This document shows, piece by piece, positions 47,632 through 56,158 of a DNA stretch of 61,449 nt (position 1 is its first letter; each line of letters begins with the position of its first letter). The translations under genes and the position numbers were made by a program. The stretch covers positions 1 through 61,449 of the forward strand of contig JADJTX010000060.1 in assembly GCA_016710985.1 (NCBI GenBank), read 5' to 3'. The DNA is from Ignavibacteria bacterium (lineage in GTDB: Bacteria > Bacteroidota > Ignavibacteria > Tepidaquicellales > Tepidaquicellaceae). Under the pieces are notes generated by a model. It was not told where the DNA came from and did not search any database. It saw only the letters and a list, made by a program, of their open reading frames with translations.

Positions 47632-48035
47632 CGGAAGTTATTGAAAAACGATTTTTCCAGCACGTTCCTGCCGCATGGAAGTGTGCTTCAATAAAGTGGA
47701 GAATCAACACAGAGTCACAGAGACACAGAGGGAAAAAGTATGAAATAAAATCTCTGCTGTGTTAAACAATGTTTAAGGTATTGAAACGGACTCAGAAAGT
47801 ATGAGCAACAAACAATTGTTTTGTTGACTTCAATCCGTAATATATACCTGTCAGCAAATTTTATATTTAGACATTCCTTTCCATAGTAGACATGCGTTAT
47901 CTGTATGCAATTATGTCGTGTACAGAGATTATTTTGAGTGTATAAATTTAAATGTTTCATTGAATAAGTATTTTAGTTAAGTTGAATATGCAGGAGCCTT
48001 CCTGCAATCGTTCTTTCATATTTGTTCTTCCTTTA
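47632..48035. other. Intergenic region with half-repeats, no gene
   Basis: Positions 47705-47735 contain cacagagtcacagagaca, the half of an inverted repeat seen complete near 57765-57840. A small hairpin gcagga/tcctgc lies at 47990-48005. A minus-strand open frame here (47715-47960) lacks any recognisable feature and is not accepted. Confidence 0.5.
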
Positions 48036-48038
48036 ATT

Positions 48039-48076
48039 AATCTCCACTCGGTTCATTTGAGTGGAGATTTTTTGTT
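48039..48076. terminator. Terminator-like hairpin
   Basis: A perfect 11-bp stem aatctccactc/gagtggagatt (48039-48049 with 48059-48069) is followed by tttttg. It lies far (about 410 bases) from the upstream gene, so it may end an unseen short transcript. Confidence 0.7.
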
Positions 48077-48112
48077 TAAGAATAATAAGTAGAAATCCGC
48101 ATAAAACTTACA

Positions 48113-48143
48113 TTGTAAAAAAAAATCAAATTACGTATATTTG
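48113..48143 (+). promoter_or_regulatory. Bacteroidota-type promoter for rpsU
   Basis: The -7 element TATATTTG (48136-48143) matches TAnnTTTG, and a TTG (-33 element) sits at 48113-48115, about 20 bases before it. It is placed 32 bases upstream of the rpsU start. Assignment rests on the known Bacteroidota consensus. Confidence 0.55.
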
Positions 48144-48174
48144 CATAACTTAAAAAAGAAAAGAGGTAAAAAAC

Positions 48175-48371
48175 GTGTTAAAAGTCATAATTCAGGAAGG
48201 TGAATCCATCGATAAAGCTCTGAAAAGATTTAAAAGAAATATGAGAAGTCAGGATTGCTAAAAGAATTCAGAAGACGTATGTTTTATACGAAGCCGTCTG
48301 TTGAAAAGAAAATGGACAAAGAAAGAGCTGTCAGGAAAAACAAAAGAATTCTAGCTGAAGAAAACGTTTAA
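48175..48371 (+). CDS. rpsU: Ribosomal protein S21 (one frameshift)
   Basis: This is too short and broken for an ORF caller. It starts at GTG 48175 after aagaggtaaa and reads MLKVIIQEGESIDKALKRFK in one frame, then in the next frame YEKSGLLKEFRRRMFYTKPS to the stop at 48369-48371. Adding one A to the run at 48237-48239 gives KRKYEKSGLLKEFRRR, a perfect S21 core, for about 65 residues in all. S21 is a small basic protein of the 30S subunit involved in initiation. Because the gene should be functional, the break is probably a sequence error. Confidence 0.9.
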
Positions 48372-48393
48372 TTTATCATTAAGAAGATATTGG

Positions 48394-48427
48394 AACCCAT
48401 TGTGATAAATTTCAATGGGTTTTTTTA
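48394..48427 (+). terminator. Rho-independent terminator after rpsU
   Basis: A perfect 9-bp stem aacccattg/caatgggtt (48394-48402 with 48413-48421) plus a T run lies 22 bases after the rpsU stop. Confidence 0.93.
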
Positions 48428-48466
48428 TTAATAAGAAACCGTAAAAAATAATTTTATACTTTAGAT

Positions 48467-49006
48467 TTGTCAAAACAATCGAAGATATATCTCGAGAAAT
48501 TTATATCAAGAAAGACTATTTCCGGGAGAATTAAGAAATTAGCTAAGAAAATAAACGAAGACTATAAAGGTAAGAAACCGATTTTCATAGGAATTCTCAA
48601 CGGATCATTCATTTTTCTTTCAGATCTTATACGGGAGATCAAAGTGGACTGTGAAATTGATTTTCTGAAGCTTTCAAGCTACGGTGATGAAAAAATTTCT
48701 TCAGGTAAAGTAACTATGCTGAAAGATCTGAATTGTGAGATTGAAAACAGGGATATTATAATTGTTGAGGATATAGTTGATTCAGGCTTATCAGTTAATT
48801 TTATAAAGGCAATCATAGAAGAGAAGAAACCATCTTCTCTGAGATTCGCAAGTTTACTGTTTAAAAAAGAAATGTCAAAATTAGATTTTAAGATTGATTA
48901 TATCGGTTTTAAAATTGATAATAAATTTGTAGTAGGCTACGGGCTTGATTATGCACAGCAATACAGGAATTTAAATGCTATATACGTGTTACATAGTAAA
49001 AATTAA
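48467..49006 (+). CDS. hpt: Hypoxanthine phosphoribosyltransferase
   Basis: This 179-residue purine salvage enzyme makes IMP or GMP from hypoxanthine or guanine and PRPP. The PRPP-binding loop is IIIVEDIVDSGLS (about residues 96-108), and FIGILNGSFIFLSDL is the early loop with the family's GxLxGS-like sequence. The start is TTG 48467, the position that gives the usual family length. The stop is ten bases before ftsH; an hpt-ftsH pair is a widely conserved gene order (tilS-hpt-ftsH), and co-transcription is likely. Confidence 0.95.
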   Translation: MSKQSKIYLEKFISRKTISGRIKKLAKKINEDYKGKKPIFIGILNGSFIFLSDLIREIKVDCEIDFLKLSSYGDEKISSGKVTMLKDLNCEIENRDIIIVEDIVDSGLSVNFIKAIIEEKKPSSLRFASLLFKKEMSKLDFKIDYIGFKIDNKFVVGYGLDYAQQYRNLNAIYVLHSKN

Positions 49007-49016
49007 TAAAAAATTT

Positions 49017-49229
49017 ATGAATACGAAAACCCCTAAAAAGACTCCCAATAAAAATAACGACGACTTCAACTGGAACAGGGTATTCAAAATTGTCCTTGGA
49101 TGGAGCGCTATATTGATCGGATTTTTTCTGATAATGATATATACAAAAGGCGCTGATGGAAAATACTCTGAATTAAAGTATGACCAGTATATGAAGTTTC
49201 TTACCGAGAAAAAAAAGAGAGCGCAGTAA
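49017..49229 (+). CDS. ftsH: FtsH protease, N-terminal fragment
   Basis: This is the first of three pieces of one gene, 49017-51042 (about 675 residues when joined). ATG 49017 is preferred over the earlier in-frame ATG because that lies inside hpt. The first membrane helix is VFKIVLGWSAILIGFFLIMI. The frame ends after a run of eight A (49209-49216). With nine A the reading continues KKESAVIKKSDNNYEFLGKL and the whole periplasmic domain to the next piece. The A8G run is also a classic -1 slippery sequence. Confidence 0.92.
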   Translation: MNTKTPKKTPNKNNDDFNWNRVFKIVLGWSAILIGFFLIMIYTKGADGKYSELKYDQYMKFLTEKKKRAQ

Positions 49230-49444
49230 TAAAAAAATCTGATAACAACTACGAATTTCTCGGTAAACTCAAAGCCCCGGAAGTAATTAATTTCGGAAAT
49301 AGAAATGTAACCATTGACAGATTTTCTGTTTTACTCCCATATACAAATATTGACGATAAAGTAGTAAACGACTGGAATGAAAGCGGAATTCAGTTCAGCA
49401 TAGAAAAAGATGACGGTGGCTGGTTTGCTCCGTTACTCGGAACA

Positions 49445-50782
49445 TTGCCCTGGATCCTCATCATTGTATTCTGGATCTTCATTATGAGGCGGATGCAGTC
49501 CGGCGGCGGCGGCTCGAAGAACATATTTTCATTCGGTAAATCTAAAGCAAAATTATTAAGTGAGTCTGCAACTAAAGTTACTTTCCAGGATGTAGCCGGC
49601 GCAGATGAAGCTAAAGAAGAACTTTCAGAAATAATAGAATTTTTAAAAACCCCGGCGAAATTCCAAAAACTCGGCGGTAAGATCCCAAGAGGAGTATTGT
49701 TGTTAGGTCCTCCGGGAACAGGTAAAACATTGCTTGCAAGAGCTGTTGCAGGAGAAGCAGGTGTTCCTTTCTTTTCAATCAGCGGCGCGGATTTTGTTGA
49801 AATGTTTGTAGGAGTTGGTGCATCGAGAGTCCGTGATTTGTTTGAACAGGGAAAAAAGAATGCCCCGTGTATAATCTTCATTGATGAAATAGATGCGGTA
49901 GGAAGACACAGAGGCGCAGGTCTCGGCGGTGGTCATGATGAGAGAGAGCAGACACTGAATCAGCTTTTAATTGAGATGGACGGATTTGAACAGAATAACG
50001 GAGTTATAATTATTGCTGCAACCAACAGACCTGACATACTTGATCCGGCATTATTAAGACCGGGTAGATTTGACAGGCAGGTAGTTGTTGACAGACCTGA
50101 TGTAAAAGGTCGTGAAGGAATATTGAAGGTTCATACAAGAAGAACACCAATGGCGAAGGATGTTTTAATTGATGTAATAGCGAAAGGTACACCGGGATTT
50201 TCAGGTGCTGACATTGCAAATTTGGTTAACGAAGCTGCATTACTTGCAGCGAGAAGAAATTCAGATAATGTAACGATGAAAGATTTTGAAGAAGCCAAGG
50301 ATAAAGTAATGATGGGAACTGCTAGAAAGAGCCTTATCATATCAGATAAAGAAAAAAAGACAACAGCTTATCATGAAAGCGGTCACGTAATTGTTGCAAA
50401 GATGATCTCTGAAGCTGATCCGGTTCATAAAGTTACCATTATACCGAGAGGAAGAGCGCTTGGAGTCACAACATATCTTCCGATTGATGAAAAGCATACT
50501 TATTCGAAAGAATATCTTGAAGCCATGATAACTTATGCAATGGGCGGTCGTGCAGCCGAAAAAATGATATTTAATGAATATACAACCGGCGCAAGCAATG
50601 ACATAGAAAGAGCGACAGGTATGGCAAGGAAGATGGTATGTGAATTCGGAATGAGCGAGAAGCTCGGACCGATTGCTTACGGACAGAAACAGGAAGAAAT
50701 ATTTTTAGGAAGGGATGTTAATCAGCACAAAGACTATAGCGAATCCACACAAATTATGATAGATGAAGAGATCAAAAAATAG
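49445..50782 (+). CDS. ftsH: FtsH ATP-dependent zinc metalloprotease, main part
   Basis: The apparent TTG start is internal; the frame is open upstream to about 49220 and encodes the periplasmic domain. It contains the second membrane helix (WILIIVFWIFIMRRM), Walker A GPPGTGKT, Walker B IIFIDEIDAVG, the second region of homology ending RPGRFDRQV, and the protease zinc site HESGH with the Asp ligand in TTGASNDIERAT. FtsH is a membrane-anchored hexamer that degrades unneeded or damaged membrane and cytosolic proteins. A run of six A at 50774-50779 breaks the frame again just before IVQAGMDKAERLL. Confidence 0.97.
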   Translation: MPWILIIVFWIFIMRRMQSGGGGSKNIFSFGKSKAKLLSESATKVTFQDVAGADEAKEELSEIIEFLKTPAKFQKLGGKIPRGVLLLGPPGTGKTLLARAVAGEAGVPFFSISGADFVEMFVGVGASRVRDLFEQGKKNAPCIIFIDEIDAVGRHRGAGLGGGHDEREQTLNQLLIEMDGFEQNNGVIIIAATNRPDILDPALLRPGRFDRQVVVDRPDVKGREGILKVHTRRTPMAKDVLIDVIAKGTPGFSGADIANLVNEAALLAARRNSDNVTMKDFEEAKDKVMMGTARKSLIISDKEKKTTAYHESGHVIVAKMISEADPVHKVTIIPRGRALGVTTYLPIDEKHTYSKEYLEAMITYAMGGRAAEKMIFNEYTTGASNDIERATGMARKMVCEFGMSEKLGPIAYGQKQEEIFLGRDVNQHKDYSESTQIMIDEEIKK

Positions 50783-50793
50783 TACAGGCAGGC

Positions 50794-51042
50794 ATGGATA
50801 AAGCGGAAAGATTGCTGAATGAAAATGCTGAGATACTTCATAAGATGTCTGATGCTTTACTGGAAAGAGAAATACTTGATTCAGTTGAAATTGATATGAT
50901 AATGAGAGGACAGGAGTTGCCGCCGTTTGAAAAAATTGTACCGGCATCTGATGCGCCGGTAAACGGTGAAGCGCCAAAAGAGAAAGATAAAAAGGTTAAG
51001 GATGAAAAGTTCTCTCCCGGAGATGTTGCATTAGCGAATTAA
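50794..51042 (+). CDS. ftsH: FtsH C-terminal fragment
   Basis: This completes FtsH: AERLLNENAEILHKMSDALL, then LDSVEIDMIMRGQELPPFEK, the typical C-terminal helix and PP motif, and a charged flexible tail. It is joined to the preceding piece by adding one A at 50774-50779. A terminator follows. Confidence 0.92.
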   Translation: MDKAERLLNENAEILHKMSDALLEREILDSVEIDMIMRGQELPPFEKIVPASDAPVNGEAPKEKDKKVKDEKFSPGDVALAN

Positions 51043-51065
51043 TATTCAAAATAAATTTATAATAA

Positions 51066-51098
51066 AAAAAAGCGAGCATATAACTCGCTTTTTTTTTT
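51066..51098. terminator. Rho-independent terminator after ftsH
   Basis: The stem agcgag/ctcgct (51071-51076 with 51084-51089) is extended by A/T pairs and followed by a T10 run. It would work in both directions. Confidence 0.92.
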
Positions 51099-51250
51099 GA
51101 CATTGGAAGATACCGGAAATAAAATAAGTTTTAAGAATGAACTGATACGGAAAGAGTATTCATCTCGGGTCTTCAATTGTTCCGGTAATTTATTATTTCG
51201 TTGACCGCAGACCCGCAATCATAATACTGTCTGTATTTACTATCCTTCAG

Positions 51251-51730
51251 ATGATGATTGATATTCTGAGGGTGAGATATGAACCTCTGAAGTCACTTTA
51301 CCTGAGATATGTAAAGCCAATATTAAGAGGTCACGAATTAAACAATGACAGATCAGTATTTACCGGAGCGACATATCTCACGTTAGCTTTTCTGATCTGT
51401 GTAATAATTTTTCCAAAGCCACTTGCTATTACGGCAATGTTTGTTGTTATATTTTGTGATTCGTTTGCGGCAATAGTCGGAAGAAACTGGGGAAAGCACT
51501 TCATTTCATCCAAGACACTTGAGGGAAGTCTCGCATTTTTTATCAGCGGTGTGATAATAATTTTACTTGCGCCTAAAGTAACGGATTCAGTTGCAGAATA
51601 CTACATTGGCTTCATTGCTGTATTTCTATCTACACTGTTTGAGTTAATTCCGGTAAAAATTGACGATAATATTTCCACTCCGATCTTCTTCGGATTGATA
51701 TATTTAATATTAATGAAAATAGTTTTGTGA
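51251..51730 (+). CDS. Dolichol/diacylglycerol/phytol kinase-like membrane protein
   Basis: This 159-residue open frame is the C-terminal part of a CTP-dependent lipid kinase-like protein (SEC59/DGK1/VTE5 group). It has several membrane helices and the conserved IFCDSFAAIVGRNWGKHF and KTLEGSLAFF. Upstream, another frame reads FKNELIRK and then KSIHLGSSIVPVIYYFV, the expected N-terminus, so the true gene begins near TTG 51103 with one frameshift near 51150. It probably phosphorylates a prenol or diacylglycerol in the inner membrane. Confidence 0.85.
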   Translation: MMIDILRVRYEPLKSLYLRYVKPILRGHELNNDRSVFTGATYLTLAFLICVIIFPKPLAITAMFVVIFCDSFAAIVGRNWGKHFISSKTLEGSLAFFISGVIIILLAPKVTDSVAEYYIGFIAVFLSTLFELIPVKIDDNISTPIFFGLIYLILMKIVL

Positions 51731-51960
51731 TAGTTGATAATTGATAGTTGATAATTGATAGTTGATAATTGATAGTTGATAGTTGATAGTTGATAATTGA
51801 TAGTTGATAATTGATAGTTGATAATTGATAGTTGATAATTGATAGTTGATAATTGATAGTTGTAATGAAGTTGTAATGATAGTTGATAATTGATAGTTGA
51901 AAGTTGATAATTGATAGTTGAATCGTTGATAATATAGTTGATAATTAAGTTAAAGTTAAC
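51730..51960. repeat. Long heptamer array (ATAGTTG/ATAATTG), about 30 units
   Basis: It begins at the last base of the TGA stop (51728-51730). ATAGTTG and ATAATTG mostly alternate, giving a 14-bp higher period; the order degrades after about 51860. Confidence 0.95.
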
Positions 51961-51983
51961 GATAGGTGATAAATAATTTATAA

Positions 51984-52046
51984 TTCATAGTTCATAACTC
52001 ATAGTTCATAACTCATAATCATAACTCATAATTCATAACTCATAAA
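51984..52046. repeat. Heptamer array (CATAACT/CATAGTT) directly before ychF
   Basis: About nine 7-bp units end two to three bases before the ychF ATG (52049). It leaves no room for a standard ribosome binding site. Confidence 0.9.
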
Positions 52047-52048
52047 AT

Positions 52049-53152
52049 ATGTCATTTCGCTGCGGTATAGTAGGACTTCCCAATGTAGGCAAGTCAACAT
52101 TGTTCAACGCTTTAACTTCTTCTCAAAATGCAGAAGCTGCAAATTATCCTTTCTGCACGATAGATCCGAATGTCGGAACTGTCATTGTCCCGGATGAACG
52201 GGTAACAAAATTAACGGAGTTGTTTAATCCGAAAAAAATAATTCCTGCGACAATTGAGTTTGTAGATATCGCCGGATTGGTAAAGGGAGCTTCAAAAGGA
52301 GAAGGTCTGGGAAATCAATTCCTTTCCCATATAAGAGAGGTCGAAGCAATAATACATATAGTAAGATGTTTTGATGATGATAATATAGTTCACGTCGAAG
52401 GAAAGATCGATCCGAAGAGTGATATAGAGATCATTGAAACAGAATTGATCTTAAAAGATCTTGATACAATTGATAAAAGATTAGACCGTTCAGAAAAAAT
52501 GCTGAAGACAAACGATAAAAGAATAAAGCTCGAAGTTGAGACTTTGAAGTCACTGAAAGAACATCTCGCAACCTCCCGCTTGGCAAAATATTTTACCACC
52601 AATCTAACAGATGAACAAAAAGACATTGTAAAGGAACTGCATCTTTTAACGGACAAACCATTTTTATATGTAGCAAACGTAGATGATAAAAATCTAAACG
52701 GCAATCAATATGCTGATATTGTAAAGAGCATTGCTGACAAGGAGAATGCACAGTTTCTGATTCTGTCAGTTCAGATCGAATCCGAGATTTCCCAGCTTGA
52801 GACTAAGGAAGAAAAGACGGAATTCCTGAAAGAGATGGGATTAAACTTATCCGGTTTGGACAGGTTGATCAATAAAGGATATGAACTGCTTCATCTGCTT
52901 ACTTTCTTTACGGCAGGGGAGAAGGAAGTTCACGCCTGGACAATTCCGAAAGGCTACAAAGCTCCTCAGGCAGCAGGGGAGATACATACTGATTTTGAGA
53001 AAGGATTCATCAGGGCGGAGATAATGAAGTATACAGACCTCATCGAATTAAGATCTGAACATGCTGTGAAGGAGAAGGGATTGCTGAAGATAGAAGGTAA
53101 AGAATATGTAGTTGAGGACGGGGATGTGGTGCATTTCAGGTTCAATGTGTGA
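52049..53152 (+). CDS. ychF: YchF/Obg-family P-loop ATPase
   Basis: This 367-residue cytosolic protein has the usual YchF length. G1 is GLPNVGKST (about residues 8-16), and the switch region is DIAGLVKGASKGEGLGNQFL. A coiled-coil insert follows (about 130-200), then the C-terminal TGS domain (FIRAEIMKYTDLIEL). YchF binds ribosomes and prefers ATP over GTP; it is linked to stress and redox responses. The gene is complete and starts right after a heptamer array, with no purine-rich ribosome binding site. Confidence 0.96.
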   Translation: MSFRCGIVGLPNVGKSTLFNALTSSQNAEAANYPFCTIDPNVGTVIVPDERVTKLTELFNPKKIIPATIEFVDIAGLVKGASKGEGLGNQFLSHIREVEAIIHIVRCFDDDNIVHVEGKIDPKSDIEIIETELILKDLDTIDKRLDRSEKMLKTNDKRIKLEVETLKSLKEHLATSRLAKYFTTNLTDEQKDIVKELHLLTDKPFLYVANVDDKNLNGNQYADIVKSIADKENAQFLILSVQIESEISQLETKEEKTEFLKEMGLNLSGLDRLINKGYELLHLLTFFTAGEKEVHAWTIPKGYKAPQAAGEIHTDFEKGFIRAEIMKYTDLIELRSEHAVKEKGLLKIEGKEYVVEDGDVVHFRFNV

Positions 53153-53211
53153 GCACCGGATGATTTGGGATTTGATGTAAGAAGATTTTTTTGATTTCAC
53201 ATTCGTCCAAA

Positions 53212-53425
53212 ACAACCTCTCACAGATTACACAGATGTTCACAGATTTAAACATTGAATTATTCTTTCAATAATTTTTAACCACCCTTATTAAATGTTTT
53301 TTAAGACAGAATTTTGTGAAAATCTGTGTAATCTGTGAGAAATTTTTTTGGTTGTAGGATTATATATCCTTCATAAATGGGTTAAAAGTTGGTTAGAAAT
53401 TTTAGAATTAATCGTAAATTTAAAT
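53212..53425. repeat. About 200-bp intergenic repeat, family A copy 3
   Basis: This is the best-preserved copy: ctctcacagattacacagat on the left and aatctgtgtaatctgtgag near 53321-53340 form an inverted pair. A tail follows with ttatatatccttcataaatg and ttttagaattaatcg. The remaining gap to 53600 has no gene. Confidence 0.8.
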
Positions 53426-53600
53426 TGAGGGATAGTTTTCAAAACCGAAAATAATCCTTCTAAAACGGAATTGTAAATATAACTTTTTACCTAATTCAAA
53501 ATGTTTTGACAGCACTGTTTTGATTTTATAAAGTTCAAGATTTCTTTCATTGTAATTTCCTGTTTGAAGTTTTACTTTATAAAAACTACAAGGAGCACAT

Positions 53601-54620
53601 ATGAAAAATATTAAAAAATTTCTTTTTATAATTATCATCAGTTTTATTCTCTCTATTAACAATTATACTTTCTCACAGCTTCACGGTACATTTACGATAG
53701 GAACAGGAGGTGATTACAATAAAATTGCTTCCGCCATACTTACTTTGCATGCTATCGGAGTTGATGGTCCTGTTGTTTTCAATATCCTGTCCGGAGTTTA
53801 CGAAGAAAGACAGCTTGTACTGAATTCTATTTCCGGATCTAGCGAAATAAACACAGTAACATTTAAATCACAGACAGGAAATTATAATAATGTGACTGTG
53901 AATAATCCTTTAGACTCCGGTTATACTCTGCTGATCAATGGAGCAGATAACATAACTTTTAAGAATATATATTTTCAAAATATAAGTTCAGTAACATTAA
54001 AAACCGCAGTTAAATTTACAGGAGAATGCGATAACATTAAAATTCTCAATAACAAATTTTGGGGCAGTTCTACTGATATGGCGATAGGGAGTGTAAATGC
54101 TAAAATGTCTAACCTTGAGATTGCAAATAATCTTTTTACAATAAGAAATGCAGTTTACTTACCTGAGAATTTGCTGGTTTCAGAAAATACTAAAATTTAC
54201 GGGAATACATTTTCGAACTGCCAGTTCGGCATTACGGCAAGCAAGCATTACACCATGACAATAGAAAATAATGTAATGTCCATTCTACAGGGTTACGGAA
54301 TTTATGTTGGAGACTGCAATGGTGATCTGAAAATACTGAAGAATAAGATAACTCCCCATGTTTTTCAATACTACTATACAATTGATGGAATAAAAGTTGC
54401 TCCGTTCAGCGGTACTTCATGTCTCATAGCAAACAACATGATCTCAGTTCCGCAGGGAACCGGAATGTATATAGCTAACTGTGTGAATACAAAAATATTT
54501 TACAATACTATCAGAGCCAGCAGCGTATATTCCGGTGATCTGGCGCTTACAAGCAATACAGGAGTAAATTTAAAAAATAATATTTATGTGCAGCTGGCAA
54601 ACTCGGCACTTCGACATTGA
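53601..54620 (+). CDS. Right-handed beta-helix T9SS protein, N-terminal fragment
   Basis: This is the first part of a gene spanning 53601-55498. The ATG has a ribosome binding site (aaggagcaca). The signal peptide is KNIKKFLFIIIISFILSI plus a short tail to SQ. GTFTIGTGGDYNKIASAI opens a parallel beta-helix (pectate-lyase-like repeats such as NNKFWGSSTD, IYGNTFSNCQFGI, IFYNTIRASS). One missing G near 54605 (NSALRH-stop) breaks the frame; the restored frame reads SGTSTLTYDVRG-like sequence. Confidence 0.85.
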   Translation: MKNIKKFLFIIIISFILSINNYTFSQLHGTFTIGTGGDYNKIASAILTLHAIGVDGPVVFNILSGVYEERQLVLNSISGSSEINTVTFKSQTGNYNNVTVNNPLDSGYTLLINGADNITFKNIYFQNISSVTLKTAVKFTGECDNIKILNNKFWGSSTDMAIGSVNAKMSNLEIANNLFTIRNAVYLPENLLVSENTKIYGNTFSNCQFGITASKHYTMTIENNVMSILQGYGIYVGDCNGDLKILKNKITPHVFQYYYTIDGIKVAPFSGTSCLIANNMISVPQGTGMYIANCVNTKIFYNTIRASSVYSGDLALTSNTGVNLKNNIYVQLANSALRH

Positions 54621-55498
54621 CTTATGATGTCAGAGGCTCAATTATATCTTCTGACTATAATAATTTCTATTATCTTTCTGACTTAATAATGCACTATAAT
54701 CAATTCGGATATATTAACACACTTCAGCAATACCAGTCTTTATCGGGTCAGGATCTGCATTCTGTTTCCAAAGAAGTGAATTTTGTTTCTGCGACAAATC
54801 TTCATTTAGACGGCTCTTCTAACGGGGACCTTGACCTTGCAGGAATACCTTTGACGGAAGTAACAGATGACATTGACGGTAATCCTCGTAATCCTTTATA
54901 TCCTTACATGGGAGCTGATGAACCGGATATTGTCTTACCGGTTGAGCTGGTTTCTTTCACATTCCAGATTGATGAAAGAAATGTAATTCTGAAATGGACA
55001 ACATCTTCTGAAGAGAACAATTCAGGATTTGAAATACAGAGAAATCAAAATCAAAGCGAATGGAAGGTGATTGGTTTTTCTGAATCTAATGGAAATTCAA
55101 CATCGCCTGAAGATTACGCTTTTACAGATAATAATTTAAATTCCGGAAAGTATGGTTACAGATTAAAGCAGATTGATTTTAACGGAAGCTTTAAATATTA
55201 CAATCTGAACAATGAAGTAGTGATCAATGTACCGGAGAAATATTCTTTGTTTCAGAATTATCCTAATCCTTTTAATCCGAAAACAACAATTAATTATCAA
55301 ATTCCCGCTGCCATTAATGTGACAATGAAGGTATTTGATATATCAGGAAAAGAAATCTCAACACTTGTAAATGAGAAAAAAGAAGCTGGGTTTTATTCGG
55401 TTGATTTTGACGGTACAGACTTGTCGAGCGGCACTTACATATATACTCTGCAGGCCGGAGATTTTGTTTCAACAAGGCGGATGATAGTAATCAAATAA
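54617..55498 (+). CDS. Right-handed beta-helix T9SS protein, C-terminal fragment
   Basis: This continues the beta-helix, then TEVTDDIDGNPRNPLYPYMG (choice-of-anchor Q-like end) and a fibronectin-like domain (NNSGFEIQRN ... YGYRLKQIDFNGSFKYYN). It closes with a complete type A sorting domain (FQNYPNPFNPKTTINYQIP ... TRRMIVIK). The apparent ATG overlaps the previous stop because of the frameshift. Confidence 0.88.
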   Translation: MTYDVRGSIISSDYNNFYYLSDLIMHYNQFGYINTLQQYQSLSGQDLHSVSKEVNFVSATNLHLDGSSNGDLDLAGIPLTEVTDDIDGNPRNPLYPYMGADEPDIVLPVELVSFTFQIDERNVILKWTTSSEENNSGFEIQRNQNQSEWKVIGFSESNGNSTSPEDYAFTDNNLNSGKYGYRLKQIDFNGSFKYYNLNNEVVINVPEKYSLFQNYPNPFNPKTTINYQIPAAINVTMKVFDISGKEISTLVNEKKEAGFYSVDFDGTDLSSGTYIYTLQAGDFVSTRRMIVIK

Positions 55499-55798
55499 TA
55501 TATGATAAAACCTGACAGGATTTTTCAATTCTTTTAGGACTCAGAAAAGACAATCGACCATTTACATCAGGTATGATCAAATTACTGCCCGGCAGCCCTT
55601 AATCCATTTTTACCGGCTTTTGCCGGAGCTAAATAAATAACATTCATTTCAATCCTCTGACCCCAAAGTGTCCTGGAGTTTTACTCTTGTCCCGCTGAGT
55701 TTCAGCGTTGTAGACATATCATCTCAGCATTTTAAAATATTGTGTTGCTAATAATATTTTGATTTCTTAGGTTAAAGTAAAAATTCAAAGGGGGTTTT
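55499..55798. other. Intergenic region without a gene
   Basis: One small hairpin, ccggc/gccgg (about 55613-55626), is visible. The rest is AT-rich. A strong ribosome binding site (aaagggggttt) precedes the next start. Confidence 0.5.
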
Positions 55799-56158
55799 AT
55801 GAAAAACTTAAAGAAGTACATTTGTATTTTACTTGTTTATACTTTTTCCGTAATAAGTAATATTTCCTATTCACAACTCAGCGGGTCATATACAGTCGGA
55901 TCGGGCGGTGATTATCCGACAATCAATTCTGCAGTAAATGACCTGAACTCTCTCGGAGTTAACGCTCCTGTCACATTCAATATTTTAAACGGTAATTATG
56001 ATGAAACATTTACTATAAATGCCATTGCGGGATCAAGTGATGTAAATATCGTTACATTCAGATCTAACTCCGGAAATCCGGATGACGTGATATTGTTTAC
56101 GAGTTCAAATTCTGATTTCCTGTTAAAAGTTAACGGAGCCGATAATCTGGTTTTATGA
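55799..56158 (+). CDS. Right-handed beta-helix protein (paralogue), fragment 1
   Basis: This starts a gene spanning 55799-57481 that is paralogous to 53601-55498. It has a signal peptide to about SYSQ, then GSYTVGSGGDYPTINSAVND. It ends at a frameshift near 56150 (ADNLVL-stop); fragment 2 overlaps by four bases and continues the same helix repeats. Confidence 0.82.
   Translation: MKNLKKYICILLVYTFSVISNISYSQLSGSYTVGSGGDYPTINSAVNDLNSLGVNAPVTFNILNGNYDETFTINAIAGSSDVNIVTFRSNSGNPDDVILFTSSNSDFLLKVNGADNLVL

Noticed and set aside
47715..47960. Minus-strand 81-residue open frame
   Set aside because: It has Cys/His/Tyr-rich composition unlike its neighbours, no ribosome binding site, and overlaps a repeat half.
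47632..48174. tRNA or other known structured RNA upstream of rpsU
   Set aside because: No cloverleaf or conserved tRNA arm sequence could be found; only two simple hairpins are present.
49390..49881. Minus-strand 163-residue open frame
   Set aside because: It is antisense to the FtsH membrane and Walker region, a shadow of a well-defined gene.
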